Of a DNA stretch of 64,000 nt, positions 15,401-24,484 are shown piece after piece. A program made the translations under genes and the position numbers. The DNA is from Leptolyngbya sp. PCC 7375 (GTDB lineage Bacteria; Cyanobacteriota; Cyanobacteriia; Phormidesmidales; Phormidesmidaceae). Location: NCBI RefSeq assembly GCF_000316115.1, contig NZ_JH993797.1:3148486-3212485 (forward strand), in the 5' to 3' direction. The first letter of the stretch is position 1; each line of letters begins with the position of its first letter. Under the pieces are notes generated by a model. The model was not told the origin of the DNA and made no database searches. It saw only the letters and a list, made by a program, of their open reading frames with translations.

Positions 15401-18097
15401 TTACTGACCACCTACCGCCATTGGCTCTAAAGTTGATGGGTCCTCCACCAGTAAAGCCGCTGCGTCCGCTTCCTGTGTATCCACAATTGGATTACGCTTC
15501 TGAATCAACTCAATCGCCCGACTCACCTGCTCAGGAAAAATCACCACCAGTGCATCGTCAGGAGCATGCTCCAGCGCACATTCAATCGCTGCCGTCTCAT
15601 CCAACTGCACAATGTGGGACGCAGATGAATCATCCGCTTGAGCAATACCCTGAACAATCAGCCCAGCAGCACTCCCCGCAGGACGCCCCCGACTATCATC
15701 ATCCTCTTTGACAATGATCTGATCAAAGAACGTCGCTGACAGTTGCCCCAAACCGATTAAATCCTCATCCCGACGATCGCCAGGTCCGCCCACAACACCA
15801 ATGGTTGGTCCCGACCAGTTCTTCACAAAGCCTCCCACCGCTTCATAACCAGCAGGATTATGGGCGTAATCCACTAACGCATGGAAATGGCCCAGATTAA
15901 AAAGATTCATCCGTCCCGGTGTCTGCTGAGCCGAAGCCTCAAAGCTGCGTAACGCGGCCCGGATTTGCTCCACCTTAATGCCTTGAACAAAGGTGGCCAA
16001 ACTAGCTGCCAGAGCATTGGCAATCATAAACGGTGCCCGTCCACCTAGCGTCAGCGGCACCCGTTCAACGTGCTCAATCCGGTGCACCCATTCATGCTGC
16101 AAGATAACAATATGACCATCATCGTAAACAGCCGCAATGCCTCCATCCTGAACGTGATCTCGCACTAGAGGATTCTGCGAATCCATCGAGAAATAGGCCA
16201 CTTTGCCAATTACCCGATCCGCCATCGCAGCTACCCGCTCATCATCGGCGTTGAGAATCGCATAGCCGTCAGCATGGACTGCTTCTGCAATGACCCCTTT
16301 TACTCGGGCCATTTGGTCAATGGTGTCGATGTCTCCTAGACCCAGGTGGTCAGCGGCCACATTTAGCACCACACCAACATCACAGTGACGAAACGCTAAA
16401 CCAGAGCGCAGAATACCACCTCGGGCAGATTCCAACACCGCCATCTCCACAGTGGGATCCTGCAGAATCATTCGGGCACTTTGGGGTCCAGTAGTATCAC
16501 CTTTTTCAATCAGGTGATCCCCAATATAAATGCCATCGGTGGTGGTAAAGCCCACTGCGTCATAAACTTGTCTCGCGATATGGGCAATCAGACGGGTTGT
16601 TGTGGTTTTACCATTGGTGCCCGTCACGGCCACAACCGGCACATGTGTGGGGGTATCAGGTGGGAACAACATCTGTAAAATCGGAGCCGCCACATTACGG
16701 GCTACACCCTGACTAGGGGCTAAATGCATTCGCAATCCCGGTGCCGCATTCACTTCAACAATCACCCCATCCGCCTCGCACAGCGGCTTGGTGATATCGG
16801 TGGTAATTACATCGATCCCCGCAATATCTAGATCAATAATTCGTGAAACTCGCTCCGCTAACCACACCGTTTCTGGATGAATCTCATCGGTACGATCGAT
16901 AGCTGTTCCACCTGTACTCAAATTCGCCGTTGCTCGCAGATAGGCCACTTGCTCTGGCTTTAGCACCGTATCTAGAGTGAAACCCTGCCGGTTCAGCATC
17001 TCATCAGTGGACACATCCAGCTTAATTTGGGTGAGTACATTGTCATGGCCGTTGCCACGACGTTCGTCCTGGTTCTCTTGCTCCACCAGCTCAGCGACGG
17101 TGTCATGACCATTGCCTACTACATGAGCTGGCACTCGCTCTGCAACAGCAACCACCTGATGATTCACCACTAAAATGCGATGGTCGCGTCCGGCATAGAA
17201 ATGTTCGACAATAACACCTCTAGAAATCTCCTTAGCTCGGTCATAGGCCTCTTCTGCCTCTTCCCATGAGCCAATATCCGTCGTGATCCCACGCCCATGA
17301 TTACCGTCTAATGGCTTAATCACGATGGGATAGCCACCAAGGCGTTCAATAGTCTTTTCCAGCTCATCAAAATGATAAACCAGCTGTCCTGCAGGCACAG
17401 GCGCACCCATACTTTCTAGAATTGCTTTAGTGCGCTCCTTATCACAGGCCAACTCTACACCGAGCACATTACTCGACGAGGTCAGGGCTGCCTGAACACG
17501 CTTTTGATACTTGCCGTAACCCAGCTGGAACAGATCACAGTTTTCCAACTCCATCCAGGGGATGCCACGGGTTTCAGCTTCGCCCACTAGGGCTTCAGTG
17601 GTAGCGCCCAAAGCTGCCTCAGTACGCAGTTCTTTCAGATCTGCCAGATCCGTTTGCAGCTCATCTACAGGATAAGTCCCCGTTTCAACAATGCTTTGGC
17701 ACAGTCGAACAGCAGCGCGTGTGGCATAGCGCCCAGCTGCCTCATGTTTGTATTCAACAACGACTTGATAGATACCAGGGGTGCTAGTCTCACGGGTACG
17801 GCCAAAGCCAACGGTCATACCAGCCAACACCTGTAGCTCAAGGGCCACATGCTCCACAATGTGCCCCATCATGGTGCCTTCTTGCACACGACTTAAAAAT
17901 CCACCTCGACACCCTGGAGAACAGTAGTGCTCTTCAAGACTCGGTAGCACCTGTATTAACCCATCGTAAAAACCGGGCAGGGTATCAGAAGGGCTATCCG
18001 CCAGATTTTCTAAATCTAGACGGACAACAATCAGCTTGGAACGACGGATACTCCAATAGTTAGGCCCGCGCAGGGTTCGAGTGTGCAGAATTTTCAT
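15401..18097 (-). CDS. cphA: Cyanophycin synthetase
   Basis: An 898-residue enzyme that extends cyanophycin by adding aspartate to the backbone and arginine to its side chain, using ATP. The start at 18097 gives the canonical opening MKILHTRTLRGPNYWSIRR; the frame is open 14 codons further but not conserved there. An N-terminal domain (1-160) is followed by an ATP-grasp domain (about 210-480, with YPIVIKPLDGNHGRGI) and a Mur-ligase-like domain with P-loop TGTNGKTTTTRL near residue 495 and YAHNPAGYEAV later. It lies 555 bases downstream of cphB on the same strand. Confidence 0.98.
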   Translation of the reverse strand: MKILHTRTLRGPNYWSIRRSKLIVVRLDLENLADSPSDTLPGFYDGLIQVLPSLEEHYCSPGCRGGFLSRVQEGTMMGHIVEHVALELQVLAGMTVGFGRTRETSTPGIYQVVVEYKHEAAGRYATRAAVRLCQSIVETGTYPVDELQTDLADLKELRTEAALGATTEALVGEAETRGIPWMELENCDLFQLGYGKYQKRVQAALTSSSNVLGVELACDKERTKAILESMGAPVPAGQLVYHFDELEKTIERLGGYPIVIKPLDGNHGRGITTDIGSWEEAEEAYDRAKEISRGVIVEHFYAGRDHRILVVNHQVVAVAERVPAHVVGNGHDTVAELVEQENQDERRGNGHDNVLTQIKLDVSTDEMLNRQGFTLDTVLKPEQVAYLRATANLSTGGTAIDRTDEIHPETVWLAERVSRIIDLDIAGIDVITTDITKPLCEADGVIVEVNAAPGLRMHLAPSQGVARNVAAPILQMLFPPDTPTHVPVVAVTGTNGKTTTTRLIAHIARQVYDAVGFTTTDGIYIGDHLIEKGDTTGPQSARMILQDPTVEMAVLESARGGILRSGLAFRHCDVGVVLNVAADHLGLGDIDTIDQMARVKGVIAEAVHADGYAILNADDERVAAMADRVIGKVAYFSMDSQNPLVRDHVQDGGIAAVYDDGHIVILQHEWVHRIEHVERVPLTLGGRAPFMIANALAASLATFVQGIKVEQIRAALRSFEASAQQTPGRMNLFNLGHFHALVDYAHNPAGYEAVGGFVKNWSGPTIGVVGGPGDRRDEDLIGLGQLSATFFDQIIVKEDDDSRGRPAGSAAGLIVQGIAQADDSSASHIVQLDETAAIECALEHAPDDALVVIFPEQVSRAIELIQKRNPIVDTQEADAAALLVEDPSTLEPMAVGGQ

Positions 18098-18652
18098 AGG
18101 CGACAATAAGGTGTTTATGTAGATGCCAACAGAAATCAAACGAAGCCTTTCATTTCATACGCAAGGCTTACAAGTTCTTTCTCTTGAAAGAGTCTAGAAA
18201 GTAAGGAATAAACGCGCCTGCAAAGAAATTAGGCCCAGGCTGGTCAACTAAGTTTTTATATTTTTGTTAATTCAGCTACAGATGTATCTGATTTTAAGTG
18301 AATGATCTGAGATTTTGACTAGAATATTTCTTGCAAAGCTCCCATTTTTTCTCAATCTTTGAAACAAACCTTCAGCCCGTAAAGAGTGCCAAGTAGGCTG
18401 AGTAGCTTTGCTTAAAGGGCATTGAGTAGATGTATTGAATGATACAGCACGGGTTAAACAGCATCACATAGGCATGCCTTTTGTTATAAATCCATGACAT
18501 ATCAAAAAACAAATGATGTAATTTATGCATTTCTCACATGCAATTTGCGAAAATAATAGATGAGATCGGAGATTATCTATTGATCTTTAAAGCTATTCAA
18601 TGGGTTGCTAACACTCCATTTTGGTGTTATACAAACATGTTTCAGACAATCG
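18098..18652. other. 555-base leader between cphB and cphA
   Basis: An A/T-rich stretch between the cphB stop and the cphA start. No gene, tRNA or repeat is seen. No clear GTA-N8-TAC NtcA box was found by eye. Its length suggests that cphA has its own promoter or a long 5' untranslated region in addition to read-through from cphB. Confidence 0.5.
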
Positions 18653-19486
18653 CTAGAGCTTGGATACCATTTCAAGATTAGTTGTACAAACGGATCGGCA
18701 CCTACAGTCGTACTGGTCGCCCTCACTTAAGATATGGACTCTTAAGTCATGGAGGCTCAACGGGGAATTGTCACCAGAGTCACGATAGTTTGTATGGGTT
18801 AATTCCCTTGGATCAATGATGGTGACAGAGCCTTTGCCGATTACTTGAAAGGTGCCATCGCCTTTGAAAGCAGCACAGGTGTCTTCGTCAATGCCAATAC
18901 CTAGTCGGTCAGGATTAGCTGCGATCGCACTCAACAACCGAGCCATGCGATTACGGTTATGAAAGTGCTGATCCACCAAAAGCTCAGGAATAATACCCAA
19001 ACCATCCATCAAATCCACCAGAGCGCGGTTGGGCGATTCCCCACTACTGCCCCCCGAGATCATCTTTTCACCCATCACGGCAGCACCCGCACTGGTTCCA
19101 GCCACAACTAACGTGCCGGTTTTAAGGCGCTTCTTAAGCGTCGTTATAAAAGTACTACCCTGAATAAAGTTGAATAGGCGCACCTGATCACCACCGGACA
19201 AAAAGATACCGGCACAGCCATCTAGCAGCTCAAGCCAACGGTCTTCATCACACTCATGGGGACGTCGAATATCAAGGACATGAACGTCTTTAACTCCTAG
19301 CTGAGTGAAAATGCGGCGGTAGCGATCGCCAACGACACTGGGCTCCTGAGAGGCACAGGGAACAATGCCAATTACGGCCTCAGTTCCACCGGCACTATTA
19401 AAGAAGTTCGTCAATATCTTTCGTTCACCGACCTTATCTTCTGCCCCTCCAATTACCATGACGGGGTACTGGGTCGGAATTACCAT
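18653..19486 (-). CDS. cphB: Cyanophycinase
   Basis: A 277-residue peptidase of family S51 that cuts cyanophycin to beta-Asp-Arg dipeptides. The nucleophile motif GTSAGAA places Ser at residue 132, the position I recall for the catalytic serine of Synechocystis CphB. VIGGAEDK at the start, FLSGGDQVRLF at about 95-105 and DQHFHNRNRMARLL at about 173-186 are all family hallmarks. It is upstream of cphA on the same strand, the usual cphB-cphA order. A short Cys-containing tail (YDCRCRSVCTTN) at the C-terminus is unusual. Confidence 0.97.
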   Translation of the reverse strand: MVIPTQYPVMVIGGAEDKVGERKILTNFFNSAGGTEAVIGIVPCASQEPSVVGDRYRRIFTQLGVKDVHVLDIRRPHECDEDRWLELLDGCAGIFLSGGDQVRLFNFIQGSTFITTLKKRLKTGTLVVAGTSAGAAVMGEKMISGGSSGESPNRALVDLMDGLGIIPELLVDQHFHNRNRMARLLSAIAANPDRLGIGIDEDTCAAFKGDGTFQVIGKGSVTIIDPRELTHTNYRDSGDNSPLSLHDLRVHILSEGDQYDCRCRSVCTTNLEMVSKL

Positions 19487-19712
19487 AGCTTAACGAACAA
19501 GAAGAGATTTTTACTAACGCATAAATGCATTCCTAGATAGTAAATCATATTGTTGCAGGGTTAACACAATCAGATTTTTCCTCCTCCACAAGATAGATTT
19601 AGCCCCTCTATTTATGCCCTACCTTTTGACCTCAGAGGTTCAGTTGCAAATCTTCAAAAACTTAAGTTGACCGCAGTATACTCAAACAGATCTTGAAGGA
19701 GCACAACCATCT

Positions 19713-20783
19713 ATGGCTGACAGCTTTTTGCTAAGTCGAGTTTTACTACAGTTTGGCGAGCAGGCGGAGAATGTCATTGCTGATTTATCAGCCGTCGCCA
19801 TGACTCCCGATGGCAGCCTCTGGGTGGGATCAGATGAATGTGTAGCAGTTGAACGACTACAGCGTTTAGAAAGCTGTGTCTATGGCGATCATCAAGCCTT
19901 TCAAATCGGGGACTTTGTAGAGTTATTTGACGACGAATCAGAAATTGATATTGAAGCTCTAGGTTATGCGGAAGGCTATCTTTGGGTGATCGGCTCCCAT
20001 AGTAGCAAACGTAAAAATGCCAAGGGGAAAGACCCCCAAAAAGATATTCAGCGTCTAGCAAAAATCAAGCACGATATCAATCGATACTTGCTGGCCCGTA
20101 TCCCTGTTATCAAAGGGAAGCTGGTTAAATCGTGTGAGCTATCTGACGGCACTGAACTCACTGCTGCGGCCTTACAAAAAACAAAAGAAAACAATATTTT
20201 AATTGAGGCCTTAAAAGAGGATGAACACATCGGTCCTTTTTTAGACATCGATTTACCCTCCAAAGACAATGGCTTGGACATTGAAGGCATGGCGATTGCT
20301 GGCCATAGGGTATTTTTAGGTTTAAGAGGTCCTGTTTTAAGGGGCTGGGCAATCATTTTAGAGTTAGAACTACAGGAGAAGAAACCTGGTGTGCTTTCCT
20401 TCAAAAGTCTAGGGAAAGACAAGCTCTATCACAAACACTTTTTAGATCTAGATGGCCTGGGGGTTCGGGATCTATATTTTCACGATGGTGATTTATTAAT
20501 CTTGGCTGGCCCCACCATGACACTCTCTGGGGAACAACAAATCTTTCGCCTAAAAGATGTGTTAAACCATGGCGATGACTGCATCTGGCATAAAGATTCT
20601 GACAAATTAGAAGCTCTATTTGATATTCCTCTCACTATGGGTAGTGATTTTGCTGAAGGCATGACCTTGTTTCCCTATTTGGGATATAAAGACAGCCTAA
20701 TGGTGGTATACGATCGACCTGCTGAAACGCGACGGGTGGGAACGGATGCTGTTTTTGCTGATGTTTTTCGCTTATCGACTTAA
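19713..20783 (+). CDS. DUF3616 domain protein
   Basis: A 356-residue soluble protein with the propeller-like beta pattern of DUF3616: LSAVAMTPDGSLWVGSDE, DIEALGYAEGYLWVIGSHS, DIEGMAIAGHRVFLGLRGP, and DLYFHDGDLLILAGPTM. There is no signal peptide. GAAGGAG lies about 14 bases before the ATG. The family is common in cyanobacteria and proteobacteria, and its function is unknown. It is divergent from cphB across about 225 bases. Confidence 0.85.
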   Translation: MADSFLLSRVLLQFGEQAENVIADLSAVAMTPDGSLWVGSDECVAVERLQRLESCVYGDHQAFQIGDFVELFDDESEIDIEALGYAEGYLWVIGSHSSKRKNAKGKDPQKDIQRLAKIKHDINRYLLARIPVIKGKLVKSCELSDGTELTAAALQKTKENNILIEALKEDEHIGPFLDIDLPSKDNGLDIEGMAIAGHRVFLGLRGPVLRGWAIILELELQEKKPGVLSFKSLGKDKLYHKHFLDLDGLGVRDLYFHDGDLLILAGPTMTLSGEQQIFRLKDVLNHGDDCIWHKDSDKLEALFDIPLTMGSDFAEGMTLFPYLGYKDSLMVVYDRPAETRRVGTDAVFADVFRLST

Positions 20784-20949
20784 GGTCAACGCCCAAACCA
20801 TGAAACAGGCCGAGACACTGGTAACAGTAATGCCCCAACAAAAGAGTAGGTAACGCGCATTGCAGCTGATGATGATCTTGATCTTGCCAGCGATGAAAAG
20901 CAAGGGAGACGGTCACCGCAGCAAGACTATGGCCAACAAAAGATGACAT
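20784..20949 (-). pseudogene. Possible 5' remnant of a membrane-protein gene
   Basis: From an ATG at 20949 the minus strand reads MSSFVGHSLAAVTVSLAFHR, like the opening of DUF457-type metal-dependent hydrolases. Sense then appears to shift frame near 20865 into a hydrophobic stretch (WGITVTSVSACFMVWAL) that ends at a stop near 20784. It might be a truncated gene or a short frameshifted membrane peptide. Evidence is weak. Confidence 0.3.
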
Positions 20950-21026
20950 AGTCGTTTCCAACGATACTTTGCAAAAAATGCTATAGCGCATTCTGTTCTC
21001 CCACGTCATACGCCATGGGGATATAC

Positions 21027-22220
21027 CTATTTATTTTGCAGGCGTTTCGCAATGTCCAAACACACTGCTAATGGCGCATTGGTCTTAATGGCTTGGGCAT
21101 CAAGATGCGTGCGAGTAGCACAATAATTGTTACCAGTTGAGCGATCGCAAATTCCCCTAATCAATCGATCCCTAGCAGGAATATCCATCTGCCCTCGCCG
21201 ACCAATCTCCGCCAGTGGATAGTAGTAGGGGGGCATCGCGGCTTCTTGTAGCATCACCGCCAACCATCGTTGAATCCGTTGGGGCCAATGCCATTGGGTG
21301 GCTAAGACGGCCATTTGGCCCACATAGTCCACATCGTGCAGCGGTCCCAACCACATGGGGCCGCTGACCACAGGCGGTGCCCCACAGGCCCCACAGTTGA
21401 GTTGGCCTAACTGCCGCCAGTTGGCTGAACGAAACTGCCCACAGCTATGGCAATAGGCTAAAAAACCATAGTGCTCATCTTGCCAGGAGCCAATGACAAC
21501 TCGCACCATCACTCGGTGGATAAAACCGTTAAAAATAGAAAACACCGGCTCAATGTGAAAACCTCTAGAGGCCGCTTGCTGAGCCGCACAACCAATCAGC
21601 AGCCGCAGACCTTGCTCGTGCACCGCAGGATGGTTTCGAGCACAGGCCCCGTAAATTTGCACACTTTTCGTCAGAGCATGGCCACCGGTCGTACGGCCAT
21701 CGGTACTGGTGAGATAGAGCAGTCCCCCCAGCTTAATTGCCCACAGTGCCGTATTGATAAACGGTGTGAGGCTACCAAAGCTGTCGATATCAATGAGGTC
21801 GTAATAGTCTTGCTTTTGCGCACAGCTAAAAAATAGCTGGTTGGCATCCTGGTGGGTAATGCAATAAGCCTCAGGTGCCATGCCATGGCGCAGGTTTTTG
21901 CTCAGTACGGCTTTGAGTTCAGGGTTACCTTCGTTAGCCCAAACCCAGTCAGCCCCAGCTTCTAGATGGTAGCGTAGCGGGCGGACGCCGCAGCCGGTCA
22001 TGGCATCAATGACGCGCAATTGTCCCTGCCGTTGACGATAGATAGCGGCGGCCAGTACAGCTAAATCGCGTCCTATTTGGCTGGAGGAACGATAAAAGGC
22101 GTTTGCGATCGCAAATCGTGCTTTTCCTTCCTGTTGATAGTCAGTATTGGGGTGTTCGGTATTGGGTGGGCAGTGTCCACCCGCCATTTTGGGGTTCACG
22201 ATTGACGCCTGACGATTCAC
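21027..22220 (-). CDS. tRNA (guanine-N2)-dimethyltransferase, Trm1 family
   Basis: A 397-residue SAM-dependent methyltransferase. The SAM site MTGCGVRPLRY and ANEGNPELKAVLSKN are followed by the catalytic DIDSFGSLTPFI region and LYLTSTDGRTTGG. A four-cysteine zinc finger (CHSC and CGAC, about 70 residues before the C-terminal domain) and the late RTHLDAQAIKTNA motif are Trm1 marks. In eukaryotes, archaea and Aquifex, Trm1 dimethylates tRNA guanine 26 (and 27 in Aquifex). Bacterial Trm1 is uncommon outside Aquificales and cyanobacteria. Upstream Met codons make the exact start uncertain. Confidence 0.88.
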   Translation of the reverse strand: MNRQASIVNPKMAGGHCPPNTEHPNTDYQQEGKARFAIANAFYRSSSQIGRDLAVLAAAIYRQRQGQLRVIDAMTGCGVRPLRYHLEAGADWVWANEGNPELKAVLSKNLRHGMAPEAYCITHQDANQLFFSCAQKQDYYDLIDIDSFGSLTPFINTALWAIKLGGLLYLTSTDGRTTGGHALTKSVQIYGACARNHPAVHEQGLRLLIGCAAQQAASRGFHIEPVFSIFNGFIHRVMVRVVIGSWQDEHYGFLAYCHSCGQFRSANWRQLGQLNCGACGAPPVVSGPMWLGPLHDVDYVGQMAVLATQWHWPQRIQRWLAVMLQEAAMPPYYYPLAEIGRRGQMDIPARDRLIRGICDRSTGNNYCATRTHLDAQAIKTNAPLAVCLDIAKRLQNK

Positions 22221-22246
22221 ACCGCCCTTTAAATTACCATTACCGC

Positions 22247-22543
22247 TTAAATTACCGCTTCGATGGCTGCGGCCAACTGCTCAGCGCTTAGATCGGTAAT
22301 CACAAATACTTCTTGAACCGACTTGCCTTTGCGGGCAATCAGCTTAAACCCACCGCGAATCGGGACCGATGACTTTAAGCGAAACTTTGGCGCATTGGAG
22401 CGACTGCGAGTAATCACAGCCGGAGTTAAGGTTTTAATTTGAGGATGGGTGGAAAGCTTTTGCAGGACAGGAATAAGCCCAGGTATGTGGGTGGAGTGAT
22501 TGAGGACAACCCGCCCATGGTTAGCGTTGTGGGTAGAGCCCAT
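22247..22543 (-). CDS. DUF2103 protein
   Basis: A 98-residue protein starting at an internal ATG that lies two bases after the clpS stop. It shows the DUF2103 pattern: GRVVLNHSTHIPGLIPVL at residues 10-27, with His residues of a predicted metal site, then PAVITRSR, FKLIARKGKSVQEVFVI. The open frame extends upstream through clpS, but the conserved part and the start-stop spacing favour 22543. Function unknown; the clpS-DUF2103 pairing suggests co-expression. Confidence 0.85.
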   Translation of the reverse strand: MGSTHNANHGRVVLNHSTHIPGLIPVLQKLSTHPQIKTLTPAVITRSRSNAPKFRLKSSVPIRGGFKLIARKGKSVQEVFVITDLSAEQLAAAIEAVI

Positions 22544-22545
22544 GC

Positions 22546-22875
22546 CTAAGCTTTCTCCAAAGGGGCCATGGTCAAGCCAGCTCGAATCAATTGACTGTGG
22601 TAAAGCTCCGCCTGCTCTAGCGGACCGACCCAAACTGTCGCTTGCCCTTCGTAGTGCACTTGATTCGTCAGCTTCCAAGCCTGATCTGGCGTCATGTGGG
22701 GAATATATTTTACTAACGTCTCCGCCACATGCTGAAACGTGTTGAAATCATCATTAAGCACAATAACTTTGTAGTTAGGATACGGCTGCCGAGTGATTTG
22801 CTTTGCCTTTTCTTTTGTCACCGCAGGTGACGCAGAGGCCGCCTGAACGGTCGCATTCAAAACTACCGCCTTCAT
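22546..22875 (-). CDS. clpS: ATP-dependent Clp protease adaptor ClpS
   Basis: A 109-residue adaptor that delivers N-degron substrates to ClpC/ClpA. After a short flexible N-terminus, PYPNYKVIVLNDDFNTFQHV contains the conserved NDD substrate-binding segment. HMTPDQAWKLTNQVHYEGQATVWVG follows, with the conserved VHYEG turn. Family length and order are normal. It forms an operon with the DUF2103 gene. A clpP paralogue is encoded at 51998 in the same window. Confidence 0.95.
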   Translation of the reverse strand: MKAVVLNATVQAASASPAVTKEKAKQITRQPYPNYKVIVLNDDFNTFQHVAETLVKYIPHMTPDQAWKLTNQVHYEGQATVWVGPLEQAELYHSQLIRAGLTMAPLEKA

Positions 22876-23213
22876 AAGTTATGACTTCTCTAAGACAACG
22901 GACATAACGGTCGAACCATCGCCTATGGGAGTGATCGTAGATGTCTTTATATACATTAACAAAATGCCTGTGAGGATTGGTAGAAGTCATGGGGAGAGGG
23001 TCGCAACCCAAGAAAACCACCCAAGGACAAGGATAGCCAAGCCAGTTAGTTAGGCGTCACCCCTGTGGGTCCCATGGTGGCAAAAGCTTTGTATTGTAGA
23101 TAATCTTCAAGAAATAGCTGTCACAGCTGCTATTTTTGCAAGACACTCTACTCAATCCAATTCAGATCTACAAATCAGCCTCACTTCTACGTAGTTCACT
23201 AAGGGCAAGACAT
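22876..23213. other. 338-base divergent promoter region, clpS / hydratase-like gene
   Basis: Lies between the divergent clpS and exported hydratase-like genes. I see no RNA, repeat or operator that I can support. Open frames here are shadows without domains. Confidence 0.4.
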
Positions 23214-24164
23214 ATGAAAAACTGGCGCTGGCTAAAGGGTATTGGCCTTAGTATTCTCATGGCTGGCGGTGCGACCGCAATCCATGCAGCAGAGCCCTTG
23301 CCTCAGACTCTACAGCCTCTGCGCTTGGCCCAAAGCTATACCGACCTGGTGGCGGTTTCACTATTTCAACATTACTCAGCTGGCTACCCAGCCCCTATTT
23401 TGACGGAAGGATTATCATCGCGACAAATTGACTCAATACATCTCAGTTTTGTCCGTCGTCTAATCAGCGACGCTGGTGATGAAGGCTCTGTAGTCGGCTA
23501 TAAGGTGGCGTTGACTAACACTAAAGCGCAGTCCCAGCTAGGGATTAGCCATCCTTTGTACGGTTTTTTGCTAGAAAATATGTTGCTTGAAGATGGTGCC
23601 ACCCTCCCTCTGGAGTTTGGCAGCCGCCCCCAAGCAGAAGGGGATCTGATGGTGCGTGTGGGGAGTGCCGACATTAATCAGGCTGACACAGATTTAGAAT
23701 TGCTGGCTGGGTTAGACGCTGTCATTCCATTTCTAGAGCTACCAGATTTGGTTTATGAAGAGGATGCCGTTGTCAATGCTGGAGCCCTAGTTGCTGTGAA
23801 CGTAGGGGCTCGCTACGGTGTGATGGGAAACCCAGTTGAACTTGAATCGGGAGATAGCGGTCTGGATCAGCTGGCCAATATTCGAGTGGTGTTGAACAAC
23901 GATCGGGGGCAGTTTTTAGTTGACGGTGATAGCACAGCGCTCTTAGGTCATCCGATTAATTCGGTACGGTGGTTGCGAGACACACTACTCACCCAAGGTG
24001 TGGAATTAAGCCCCGGAGATCTACTGTCTCTAGGTTCAGTCACTTCCCTGGTGTCCCTGGATGCTGGCACGGATATCATGGGTATCGAAGCTCGATATTT
24101 TGGCCTTCAGGACAATGATCGCTCAGTTGATCTTGAAGTATCGTTTGAAGTAGACGACGACTAA
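23214..24164 (+). CDS. Exported MhpD-like (2-keto-4-pentenoate hydratase family) protein
   Basis: A 316-residue protein. I start it at the ATG at 23214, which has AAGGG upstream and begins a clear signal peptide (MKNWRWLKG, hydrophobic core, cut near AIHA-AEP). The mature part resembles the MhpD/fumarylacetoacetate hydrolase-like fold: VVGYKVALTNTKAQSQLGIS, LYGFLLENMLLEDGATL, QAEGDLMVRVG, and LDAVIPFLELPDLVY. The family's metal-binding acidic pair appears as EGD rather than ExE. Cytoplasmic family members hydrate 2-hydroxypentadienoate in aromatic catabolism. An exported copy is unusual, and its activity is unknown. Confidence 0.72.
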   Translation: MKNWRWLKGIGLSILMAGGATAIHAAEPLPQTLQPLRLAQSYTDLVAVSLFQHYSAGYPAPILTEGLSSRQIDSIHLSFVRRLISDAGDEGSVVGYKVALTNTKAQSQLGISHPLYGFLLENMLLEDGATLPLEFGSRPQAEGDLMVRVGSADINQADTDLELLAGLDAVIPFLELPDLVYEEDAVVNAGALVAVNVGARYGVMGNPVELESGDSGLDQLANIRVVLNNDRGQFLVDGDSTALLGHPINSVRWLRDTLLTQGVELSPGDLLSLGSVTSLVSLDAGTDIMGIEARYFGLQDNDRSVDLEVSFEVDDD

Positions 24165-24484
24165 CAATTTCTGCGGTGTTTTAGGTGTCATAACGACGAC
24201 ATGGGTGCCTAGCGATTTTACGGGGTACCTTTGGGTTAGTGATCGCTGTTTATAGGCTCTGCGCTAAGCTCCTGAGCTACGTACAGAAATCATTACAACA
24301 GTTTACCAAAGAGATTTTAGTTAGAGATTCTGTCATCTCCTTTGACAGACAGTTTCCCGACTGGTCTACGCAAAAGTTACCGAAACAAGTTCTGAAAACC
24401 CTGTAGCTAATCGTAAGAACAGTTAAATGGTTAAAAACACTGATTAATTTCCGCTTATTTAAGGTTGTCAGAAAAGAAGTCGTC
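24165..24484. other. 320-base intergenic stretch
   Basis: Separates the hydratase-like gene from the DUF928 gene. No gene or repeat recognised. It presumably holds the promoter of the DUF928-cyclase pair. Confidence 0.4.

Noticed and set aside
18098..18652. NtcA-type box GTA-N8-TAC in the cphA leader
   Set aside because: I could not find a convincing match by eye, so no nitrogen-regulator site is claimed.
22775..23020. 81-codon open frame overlapping the clpS start
   Set aside because: Overlaps the conserved ClpS coding region in another frame and has no recognisable content.
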